From: JAEUIT01 sp034439815
GTDB lineage: Bacteria > Planctomycetota > Phycisphaerae > Phycisphaerales > SM1A02
Direction of reading: 5' to 3'
Length of the DNA: 11,143 nt
Assembly: GCA_034439815.1 (NCBI GenBank)
Contig: JAWXBD010000172.1
Span: 1 to 11,143, forward strand
Positions 1 to 6,883 of this stretch are shown here, piece by piece. Numbering within the stretch: position 1 is the stretch's first letter; every line of letters begins with the position of its first letter. A program made the translations under genes and the position numbers. Under the pieces are notes generated by a model that had not been told where the DNA came from, did not search any database, and was given only the letters and a program-made list of their open reading frames with translations.

Positions 1-58
1 AACCTCAACTCGAACCTCAACTCGAACCTCAACTCGAACCTCAACTCGAACCTCAACT
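1..58. repeat. 12-bp direct tandem repeat, about 4.8 copies, cut by window edge
   Basis: The unit AACCTCAACTCG is repeated four times without error (1-48), followed by a ten-base partial copy (49-58), after which the sequence becomes unique. The array probably continues to the left of the window. The TGA stop of tpiA (53-55, read on the minus strand) lies inside the last partial copy, so the array starts exactly where tpiA ends. Because 12 is a multiple of three, every frame is kept. On the plus strand, frame 1 is open from the edge to a TGA at 100-102 and reads as Asn-Leu-Asn-Ser repeats, so the array could be the coding tail of a convergent gene overlapping tpiA. It could equally be a non-coding minisatellite. 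There are no spacers, so it is not a CRISPR array. Confidence 0.95.
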
Positions 59-904
59 GGCGGCAACAACGCGGCCCCCCGCAGCCGCGCAGATCGCAAT
101 GAACTCGGACGGCTTCAGCGACGCTCCGCCGATCAATCCGCCGTCGATGTCCGGGCAGCGAAAGAGCTCTTCCGCATTCCCGGCGTTCATGGAACCGCCA
201 TAGATGATGCGAAGGCGCGCGGCTGCCTCGGCTCCGAACAACTCCTCGAGCATGCCGCGCAGCTGCGTGTGCGCGGTCTGCGCATCATCCGGCGTCGCGG
301 TGTTGCCCGTGCCGATCGCCCACACGGGCTCGTATGCAATCACGATCTGCCGCAGATCGTCGCTCTCGACTTCGACCAGCCCCTCGCGAACCTGCCGGCG
401 GAGCACGTTGAGATAGTCGCCCGCCGTCCGCTCTGCAAGCGTTTCACCCACACAGAGCACGACGATCAGGCCGTAATCAAGGGCAATCCGCGTCTTGCGC
501 GCCAGCAGCTCGTCGGACTCGCCGAGGCCGTGACGCCGCTCCGAGTGGCCGATGAGCACCGTCTGCACGCCGAGATCCGTGAGCATGTTGGCGCTGACCT
601 GCCCCGTGTAGGGACCGATGTCCTCCGCGCTCACGTCTTGCGCGCCGAGCAGCACCGACCGGTGACCGAGGGCGTGGCCGACCGCCTGCAGATAGGGCAC
701 CGGCGGGAACACCGCGACATCGACATGCTCGACAATTGCTCGCTCGATTGGAGCAGCGGGGCCTGCGGGGCGACCGCCCGACGTCGGAGGAGTGGACACC
801 CCCTCTGACACCACCTCCGCGAGTTCAACGGCGGTCGCGAGTTCAGTGTGCATCTTCCAATTGCCGCCGACAAACGGTGTTCGCGATCCAGCTTGATGTG
901 ACAC
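53..904 (-). CDS. tpiA: Triosephosphate isomerase
   Basis: Cytoplasmic glycolytic and gluconeogenic enzyme that interconverts dihydroxyacetone phosphate and glyceraldehyde 3-phosphate. The hallmarks are all present: the N-terminal GGNWKMH with catalytic Lys17, GHSERR with the electrophilic His120, YEPVWAIGTG with the general base Glu192 followed by the flexible phosphate loop, and the IYGGS / GGLIGGASLK phosphate-binding segments near the C-terminus. I chose the GTG start at 904 because it gives the usual family N-terminus and has an AAGGGG ribosome-binding site 7 nt upstream (912-917). The longer frame back to 1054 adds unconserved residues and runs into alaS. The 283-residue product is longer than the roughly 250 usual for bacteria, mainly because of a Pro/Gly/Ala-rich insertion at residues about 37-62. 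It is divergent from alaS. Its stop falls inside the tandem repeat, and no terminator hairpin is visible in the few bases left. Confidence 0.96.
   Translation of the reverse strand: MSHQAGSRTPFVGGNWKMHTELATAVELAEVVSEGVSTPPTSGGRPAGPAAPIERAIVEHVDVAVFPPVPYLQAVGHALGHRSVLLGAQDVSAEDIGPYTGQVSANMLTDLGVQTVLIGHSERRHGLGESDELLARKTRIALDYGLIVVLCVGETLAERTAGDYLNVLRRQVREGLVEVESDDLRQIVIAYEPVWAIGTGNTATPDDAQTAHTQLRGMLEELFGAEAAARLRIIYGGSMNAGNAEELFRCPDIDGGLIGGASLKPSEFIAICAAAGGRVVAAS
719..796 (-). other. Low-complexity insertion within triosephosphate isomerase
   Basis: This segment encodes residues about 37-62 of TpiA, rich in Pro, Gly, Thr and Ala, followed by a short charged stretch. It lies between the first helix (after GGNWKMH) and the strand that reads VAVFPP, where ordinary bacterial enzymes have a short connection. 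It is in frame and free of stops, and all catalytic residues on either side are intact. It is therefore probably a surface loop extension and not a sign of decay. Confidence 0.6.
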
Positions 905-1007
905 GTCGATTCCCCTTCGATGTTCGATGCCTCCGCGGCAACGCTCGGAAGAGCAGAATACCCGTTCGGTACACTGGCCCCCTTTCCTCCGCGAAATCAA
1001 ACTTCCT
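905..1007. promoter_or_regulatory. Divergent tpiA-alaS intergenic region
   Basis: This 103-bp gap lies between the starts of two divergent genes and must carry both promoters if each has its own. On the minus strand it holds the tpiA ribosome-binding site (AAGGGG, 912-917). TACACT at 970-975 is a possible plus-strand -10 box for alaS and TATTCT (955-960, minus strand) a possible -10 for tpiA, but neither has a convincing -35 element. No T-box or other leader structure is evident upstream of alaS. The start sites should be considered unassigned. Confidence 0.35.
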
Positions 1008-3833
1008 ATGCCCCCCACGTCCATGACTGCAGCTGACATTCGCCGAACGTTCATCGAGTACTTCGTGCAGAAGCGCGGGCACGTCGACGTACCGAGCAGC
1101 CCAGCGGCGCCTCACGACGATCCGACGCTCCTGTTCACAAACGCGGGCATGAACCAGTTCAAGGATGTGTTCCTTGGGCGCGGCAAGCGGAGCTACACCC
1201 GCGCTGCCAACTCACAGAAGTGCATTCGCGCCGGCGGCAAGCACAATGATCTCGAGGACGTCGGCAAGGACAGCTACCACCACACCTTTTTTGAAATGCT
1301 GGGCAACTGGTCGTTCGGCGACTATTTCAAGAAGGAGAGTATCGAATGGGGATGGGAGCTGCTGACGAAGGTCTACGGCCTCGATCCGTCCCGCCTGTAT
1401 GTCACGTGGTTCGAAGGCAGCCCCAAGCAGGGTCTCCAGCCGGATGAAGAGGCGCGTGCGTTGTGGCGGCAGTTTCTTCCGGACGATCACGTGCTGCCCG
1501 GCAACATGAAGGACAACTTCTGGGAGATGGGCGAGACCGGTCCATGCGGCCCATGCTCCGAGATCCACTACGACCGCATCGGGGGGCGCAACGCCGCGTC
1601 ACTCGTCAACAAGGGTGATCCTGATGTGCTCGAGATCTGGAACCATGTCTTCATTCAGTTCAATCGCGAGAGCGACGGCAGTCTGAAGCCGCTGCCTGCC
1701 AAGCATGTGGACACGGGCATGGGTCTCGAGCGACTGGTGTCGGTGCTGCAGAACAAGCGGTCGAACTATGACTCCGATCTTTTCACGCCGATCTTTGCCG
1801 CGATTGAACAGCGCTTCGGCGTTCCGAAGTACGCCGGCTCGATGACGGACCCGCGCGACATCGCCTATCGCGTCGTCGCTGATCACATCCGCTGCCTGAC
1901 TGTCGCGATCAGCGACGGCGCGACGCCAAGCAACGAAGGACGCGGCTACGTCCTGCGCCGCATTCTCCGCCGTGCCGTGCGTCACGGACATCAGACATTC
2001 GGTGTGCATGGACCGTTTCTCCGCGACTTGGTCGACACCGTCGTCGCTTCACTGGGCCCGGCGTTTCCCAGCCTTTCGAAGAATGTCGATCGCTTGAAGA
2101 CCGTGATCGAAGACGAAGAGAATGCGTTCGGGCGCACGCTGGACCGCGGCCTGCAGCTGTTCGGCGAAGCGGCGGAGCGCGTGCGCCGCGCGAAGGGCAC
2201 GACCATCGCCGCCGACGACGCGTTCAAGCTGCACGACACGTGGGGCTTTCCGATCGATCTCACGCAAGTGATGGCTGAGGAAGCGGGACTCACGGTCGAC
2301 GTCGCGGGCTACGAAGAGCTGATGGAACAGGCGCGCGAAACGAGCCGCCGCACGGCGACCTCCGAGAGCGCCATGGAGTTCCCGCCCGACGCGATCGCCG
2401 CACTCGAGCGGCAGCACGTCAACGCGACCAACGACACGTTTAAGTTTGATGGCAAACCGACGACCGCGACCATTCTCGCGATCTGGAACGGCAAGACCTT
2501 CGACCAGCACGCGCACCTCGGCAAGGACCAGATTGCTGTCATCGTTGACCGCACGAACTGCTATGCGCTGATGGGCGGCCAGGTCGGCGATGTCGGCACC
2601 ATCCGCGCCGAGCGCAGCGGTTCCACCTTCGTCATTGAAGATGCGCAGCGCGTCGGTCCGTACGTGCTGCACATCGGCCGCGTGACGATGGGACGGTTGA
2701 GCGTCGGCGATGACGCGACGATCAACCTCGACCGCGACCGGCGCGAGAGCGTCCGCGCGAATCACACGACGACGCATCTCGTGAACTGGGCGCTGCGCGC
2801 CACGCTGGGAGATGACATCGAGCAGAAGGGCTCGCTCGTCGACGACGAGAAGCTGCGCTTTGATTTCAGCTTTCCTCGAGCCATGACCGCCGAGGAGATC
2901 GCGAACGTCGAGTCGCTCGTCAATTCCGCGATCCAGTCCAACCTCCGGGTGTACGCCACCGAAGTTCCGACGGCTGCGGCGAAGTCGATACGCGGTCTGC
3001 GTGCCGTGTTCGGCGAGCGCTACCCCGATCCGGTGCGGGTAGTCTCGATCGGCGCGTCCGTCGAGGAACTGCTGGCGCAACCCGACTCCGATCTCGCACG
3101 AACGTTCTCCGTCGAGCTATGCGGCGGAACGCATCTTCACACGACCGGCGAAGCGAAGCGCTTTGCGTTTCTGCATGAAGGAGGCTTGGCTGCCGGCGTG
3201 CGCCGCATGAGCGGCATCACCGGTGGCGCGGCGCTCGCAGCGGAAGCGTCGGCGAAGGAATTGCAGCGCCGCGCCACGGCAGCCGCTGCAATGCACGACG
3301 CCGTCTTCGTTGCCGAGTGGAACGAGATCGGCAGGCTCGTTGAACAGATGACGCTGTCCGCGACATCGAAGCGGGCGCTTGAGCGCGCGGTCGAACCGCT
3401 GCGCGAGCGGTCGAAGCTGCTGCGCAAGAATGCCGAAGGCGCCAGTCGGGATGCGGTGATTGCGCAGGCCCGCAGCGTCGTCGAGGCCCACGAGGACGGA
3501 CCGCTGGTCGCGACGCTCGAGGACGCGGACAATGCGGCGTTGCTCGCCGCGCTCGACATGGCGAAGGCGCGGCGGCCGGAGATTCCGTTCCTCTTCGTGT
3601 CACCGGACGATGTCGGCGGCAAGGTGTCGATTGCGGCCGTCTGTCCGAAGTCCTCGATTGAACAGGGCCTCAACGCCGGCGACTGGGTCAAGGTCACCGC
3701 GCAGGCATGCGGCGGCAGCGGCGGCGGCAAGCCTGATGTCGCGCAAGCCGGTGGCAAGGACCCGACCAAGCTGAACGCCGCGGTTCGCGCGGCGCGCGAA
3801 TTCGCGGCGGAAAAGATGTCGGTGCGCGGCTGA
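1008..3833 (+). CDS. alaS: Alanyl-tRNA synthetase
   Basis: Cytoplasmic class II synthetase that charges tRNA-Ala and hydrolyses mischarged Ser- and Gly-tRNA-Ala. The order is complete: the aminoacylation domain (PTLLFTNAGMNQFKDVFLG near the N-terminus, FFEMLGNWSFGDYF, and motif 3 GMGLERL at about residues 237-243), a tRNA-recognition region, the editing domain with zinc-site motifs HTTTH (about 586-590) and CGGTH (about 705-709), and a C-terminal DHHA1/C-Ala domain with a Gly-rich segment and DVAQAGG. Counted from ATG 1008 it has 941 residues, longer than the roughly 875 of typical bacterial enzymes. ATG 1023 is an equally good start; neither has a clear Shine-Dalgarno sequence, and the upstream ATG at 927 adds unconserved residues inside the divergent promoter gap. 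The segments IHYDRIGGR, VLQNK.SNYD.DLF and GLRAVF.E.YPDPVRVVSIG resemble eukaryotic cytosolic AlaRS more than the E. coli type. It converges on the HlyD gene with a 2-bp gap. Confidence 0.98.
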   Translation: MPPTSMTAADIRRTFIEYFVQKRGHVDVPSSPAAPHDDPTLLFTNAGMNQFKDVFLGRGKRSYTRAANSQKCIRAGGKHNDLEDVGKDSYHHTFFEMLGNWSFGDYFKKESIEWGWELLTKVYGLDPSRLYVTWFEGSPKQGLQPDEEARALWRQFLPDDHVLPGNMKDNFWEMGETGPCGPCSEIHYDRIGGRNAASLVNKGDPDVLEIWNHVFIQFNRESDGSLKPLPAKHVDTGMGLERLVSVLQNKRSNYDSDLFTPIFAAIEQRFGVPKYAGSMTDPRDIAYRVVADHIRCLTVAISDGATPSNEGRGYVLRRILRRAVRHGHQTFGVHGPFLRDLVDTVVASLGPAFPSLSKNVDRLKTVIEDEENAFGRTLDRGLQLFGEAAERVRRAKGTTIAADDAFKLHDTWGFPIDLTQVMAEEAGLTVDVAGYEELMEQARETSRRTATSESAMEFPPDAIAALERQHVNATNDTFKFDGKPTTATILAIWNGKTFDQHAHLGKDQIAVIVDRTNCYALMGGQVGDVGTIRAERSGSTFVIEDAQRVGPYVLHIGRVTMGRLSVGDDATINLDRDRRESVRANHTTTHLVNWALRATLGDDIEQKGSLVDDEKLRFDFSFPRAMTAEEIANVESLVNSAIQSNLRVYATEVPTAAAKSIRGLRAVFGERYPDPVRVVSIGASVEELLAQPDSDLARTFSVELCGGTHLHTTGEAKRFAFLHEGGLAAGVRRMSGITGGAALAAEASAKELQRRATAAAAMHDAVFVAEWNEIGRLVEQMTLSATSKRALERAVEPLRERSKLLRKNAEGASRDAVIAQARSVVEAHEDGPLVATLEDADNAALLAALDMAKARRPEIPFLFVSPDDVGGKVSIAAVCPKSSIEQGLNAGDWVKVTAQACGGSGGGKPDVAQAGGKDPTKLNAAVRAAREFAAEKMSVRG

Positions 3834-3835
3834 TC

Positions 3836-4696
3836 TCAGTGAACGATGACACGGACATCAGGCATGACCGCGGTCTTTATGCGGGCCGCCGGCACGAGCA
3901 CATCGACCGCGAGTCCCGCGGGCAAGCCTTCAGGATTCGCCATCTGGAGATGCACGATGCGCGTGCGGCTTGCAGCATCCGCCACGGCCGCGAGTGCCTG
4001 CACGGTCGCGTGCTGCATCGCCATTGGTGCATCGGAAGGCGCGAGATCGCGATACCAGACTTCGAGCGTCTGACCGGATCGCAGCGCGAGCGTCAGATCC
4101 GTCGGGACCGCCACTTCCATACGGAACGCGCTGTCATCCACAAGTCGAATGACGGACGCGAGCTCATCAACGGCGCCGCCCGCATCGACCCGAATCTCCT
4201 CGATCACGCCGGCGACGCTCGCGCGCATGACCGTGCGCTCCTGCCTCGCCAGCGCCGACTTGAGCTCCCACGTTGCTTCGAGCTGCCGCTGCTTCTCAAG
4301 ATTCAGCTGGGCGAGCAGCTGTTGCGCGCGATGTGTCGCTTCCTCGAGCTCCCGGTCCGTTGCAGCGCTGCTCGCCCGCGCGGCGGCGATGCGCCGCAGC
4401 GTGTCATCGGCGGACTTCCAGGCTGACGTGGCTGCGTCCACCGACCATGTTCCTTTGGCGCGCAGTTCCAGCAGCGCCACGTTTGCTTCGAGATCTTCCG
4501 CATCCAGTCGCGCGACAATCTCGCCCGCCTTCACCCGCTGGCCGCGCTGCACAGCAATGCTCTCGATGCGTCCGGACACGCCGAAGGCAAGCTGCACGTC
4601 GCGCAGTGGACGGGTGATGGCGACACAGCGGGCAGGTGCCGCAGACGGCACGCTGAGCTGGGCGAGGATGGTGATGAGAACGGCTGATGCAAACAT
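3836..4696 (-). CDS. Secreted HlyD/RND-type periplasmic adaptor protein
   Basis: Probable membrane-fusion (adaptor) subunit of an envelope transport complex. The 286-residue product starts with a hydrophobic signal-like segment (residues 1-20, ending SVPSAA). Next comes the first half of a lipoyl-type barrel-sandwich hybrid domain (about 38-72, including GRIESIAVQRGQRVKAGE), a helical hairpin region rich in Ala, Glu, Gln and Leu (about 73-152), the second lipoyl half (about 155-187, GVIEEIRVDAGG), and a beta-barrel plus membrane-proximal domain to the C-terminus. No lipobox is seen, so it is either soluble in the periplasm or held by an uncleaved signal. The ATG at 4696 is 30 bp after the stop of the M50-HlyD gene and has a GAGAG-type ribosome-binding site, so it is probably the last gene of the operon. 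The specific substrate and partner pump are unknown; no pump or outer-membrane channel is encoded nearby. Confidence 0.85.
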   Translation of the reverse strand: MFASAVLITILAQLSVPSAAPARCVAITRPLRDVQLAFGVSGRIESIAVQRGQRVKAGEIVARLDAEDLEANVALLELRAKGTWSVDAATSAWKSADDTLRRIAAARASSAATDRELEEATHRAQQLLAQLNLEKQRQLEATWELKSALARQERTVMRASVAGVIEEIRVDAGGAVDELASVIRLVDDSAFRMEVAVPTDLTLALRSGQTLEVWYRDLAPSDAPMAMQHATVQALAAVADAASRTRIVHLQMANPEGLPAGLAVDVLVPAARIKTAVMPDVRVIVH

Positions 4697-4726
4697 GGCT
4701 GAATCTCTCGAAGGTTTCGCGGCGCA

Positions 4727-6883
4727 CTAATGCGCGGCACGCAGTTGATCGTTGAACCTGAGCATGGCGCGGTACCAGCGCCGTGCCAGCGATTCTGACG
4801 GACCCGGCAGGCTGGCTTCCACCCGCAAGCCCCGACGAAGTACGTCCGTGTCGACATCTGAGTCGAGCTCCAGCCGCAATTCAAAATGCTGATTCTCCGC
4901 TGCACCGTTGATGGGTGACACAGGAATGTCACCTCCGCCCGCGACGGTGAGTGCCTGCTGCTCAAACGTGGCGGAGCCCGACGGCGCGAGATCGTGGATG
5001 CGTCCATGCAGCACGCGCGAGGGTTCCGCGACGCTGCGAATCTGAATCGTGGACGATCCGCTGTCACGGATTGCGGCAAGCGTGTGCTGATCAATGACGA
5101 GCGTTGCGAACCATCCGCCCGCGACCACCACCGCTCCCGGCATGCCGGCCTGCAGTGTGCGGTTCACGTCGCGCGATCCGAGCGATTCAGCGATCTGCCC
5201 CGACTCGGTCGCGCGCAGCGTCAGGCGCGAGCGGCGGTTCTCTGCGGCCGCGAGCCGGTGCTCCGCTTCCACAACGCGGGGGGTGACGATCGCCGATTCA
5301 GTCGGGCTCACGGTCTCGGCGATCGCGAGTTCGATGCGCGCCGCATCGCGCTGCGCAGTCGCCGCGTCGATCGCATCCTCGACATCATGCGACGAGAGTT
5401 GCATCACCGGCTCTCCCGCGCGCACTTCGGTGCCAGCGGGGAGCGGCGCCGCGCGGAGCGTTCCCGTTTCGAGAACTGTCAGGTGCTGTTCACGCTCGCG
5501 CTCCAGCACGCCTTCGCTGCGCACATGCCGCGGAATCGGAACGACGATCACCAGCAGCGGCACGATGAACAGAACCGCCCCCAACACCAGCGCGCGGCGG
5601 CGGACCGGCGCCGTTTCCTTCGAGGCCCACAGGTATCCGAGACATCGAACGATCAGCTGCACGACGACGGAACCGCCGTAGAACACGCCGGCCAGGAGGC
5701 CGACATAAAAGAACTTGATCGCCACCACGGCGCAGATGCCGAGCACTGTGACGACGCGAAAGAGCGCCGCACTGATCGAATACAGGCAGAGCGTGGCGGT
5801 CATCCATGGCGACCAGGCACGGCCGCTCACTTCAATGCCGAGAAACACACGCTTCAGAATCCGCTGCACGGCGCCGTTAGCGACCGCGCGAAGATTGGGA
5901 ATCTGGAGCAGATCGCTCAGGATGTAATACCCGTCATAGCGCATCAACGGATTCAGGTTGAAAGCGATCGTGGTCGCGCTTGCCAGCACCATCGCCTGAT
6001 ATGCGAGTGAATGCAGCGCCGATGGATCGGTGAATGCCCACACCAGGAGAGCGATGCCCGCGATCCACGACTCGAAGTACATGCCGCCGAGACACACGAT
6101 GATCCGCTGTCGGCGACTGGAGAAGCCCCAGGAACTCGATGCATCGACGTACGCGCATGGCGTCAGCAGAATGAGCAGGATGCCCATCTCCGGCACCGTG
6201 CCGCCGAACCGTCGCACGGCGTAGCCGTGGCCGAATTCATGGATGACCTTCATGCCGGCCAGCAGAATCCACATGCTCAGCAGCTGCTCGCCCGCGAGCA
6301 GACTTGGAAGCTGCGCACCGAGTTCGCCCCAGCGCGCGGCCAGCACCACCGCGCACGCGATTGCGAACATGCACCACACTGCAAACGCGCCGCGCGTGTA
6401 CATCATTCCGCCGTAGCGAAGTGTCTGCGCCAGGAACGCGTCGGGGTTCCAAATCGGAATCTTGAGAAAGAGCGGCGCCATCCATTGGCTGCGCCGTTGC
6501 TGCTGCTGGCGGCGCTCATGACGGGCATACAGCTGCTTGTCGTCGCTGATCGGCAACGAAAGCAGTCCGGATCGATGGAGTTCCAAGATGAACCGGTAGA
6601 AGTTCTCCTCGTGATCCGCCATGCACGTTCCGAGCTTCTGCAGACGATCGAAGACTTCCTCCAGCGTCTGCTCGCCGTTCAGCGCCGCGAGTATCGCGTA
6701 GTCGGACGCGGAGAATGCGTGCGAATCGAAGCTGATCGGATCGCGCACGACGTAGACCACGTCGCTGCGCATGACGTGCCTGCTGACCTGCACATCGCGG
6801 CGCAAGCCGACGACTACACCGCGCAGCGATGCGGCCATCGCGCTCGGAGGTCGCGCGCTATCGCATGTGGACGTCAGAGCCAC
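4727..6883 (-). CDS. PqqD-like domain / M50 zinc metalloprotease / HlyD-like adaptor fusion
   Basis: Multi-pass inner-membrane protein of about 718 residues. Residues about 29-109 resemble a PqqD-type winged-helix module (a leader-binding fold in peptide-maturation systems). Membrane helices follow, with the M50 zinc motif HEFGH at about 215-219 and a second metal-site motif NPLMRYDG at about 311-318, as in site-2-protease-like peptidases. A last membrane helix (about 431-450, LVLGAVLFIVPLLVIVVPI) leads into a periplasmic HlyD-like C-terminal part with lipoyl-like halves and a short helical region. Both metal motifs look intact, so zinc-dependent proteolysis is expected; the substrate is unknown. 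I chose GTG 6883 because a GAGG ribosome-binding site lies 8 nt upstream; it overlaps the previous gene by 10 bp. ATG 6838 (703 residues) is a plausible alternative that loses no domain, while the longest frame (GTG 6931) lacks a ribosome-binding site. From memory, it matches proteins annotated as 'putative peptide zinc metalloprotease'. Confidence 0.88.
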   Translation of the reverse strand: MALTSTCDSARPPSAMAASLRGVVVGLRRDVQVSRHVMRSDVVYVVRDPISFDSHAFSASDYAILAALNGEQTLEEVFDRLQKLGTCMADHEENFYRFILELHRSGLLSLPISDDKQLYARHERRQQQQRRSQWMAPLFLKIPIWNPDAFLAQTLRYGGMMYTRGAFAVWCMFAIACAVVLAARWGELGAQLPSLLAGEQLLSMWILLAGMKVIHEFGHGYAVRRFGGTVPEMGILLILLTPCAYVDASSSWGFSSRRQRIIVCLGGMYFESWIAGIALLVWAFTDPSALHSLAYQAMVLASATTIAFNLNPLMRYDGYYILSDLLQIPNLRAVANGAVQRILKRVFLGIEVSGRAWSPWMTATLCLYSISAALFRVVTVLGICAVVAIKFFYVGLLAGVFYGGSVVVQLIVRCLGYLWASKETAPVRRRALVLGAVLFIVPLLVIVVPIPRHVRSEGVLEREREQHLTVLETGTLRAAPLPAGTEVRAGEPVMQLSSHDVEDAIDAATAQRDAARIELAIAETVSPTESAIVTPRVVEAEHRLAAAENRRSRLTLRATESGQIAESLGSRDVNRTLQAGMPGAVVVAGGWFATLVIDQHTLAAIRDSGSSTIQIRSVAEPSRVLHGRIHDLAPSGSATFEQQALTVAGGGDIPVSPINGAAENQHFELRLELDSDVDTDVLRRGLRVEASLPGPSESLARRWYRAMLRFNDQLRAAH

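Noticed and set aside
1..58. CRISPR array reading of the left-edge repeat
   Set aside because: Units are 12 bp and directly adjacent, with no unique spacers and no cas genes.
927..1007. Upstream ATG of alaS at 927
   Set aside because: The extra 27 residues are unlike AlaRS N-termini and have no ribosome-binding site; ATG 1008 or 1023 fits the family better.
905..1054. N-terminal extension of tpiA back to 1054
   Set aside because: The added residues are not part of the family, overlap the alaS start, and a good ribosome-binding site points to GTG 904.
2049..3080. Minus-strand open frame of 343 codons
   Set aside because: It is entirely antisense to conserved alaS domains, has an Arg-rich composition with no domain, and is a shadow of the real frame.
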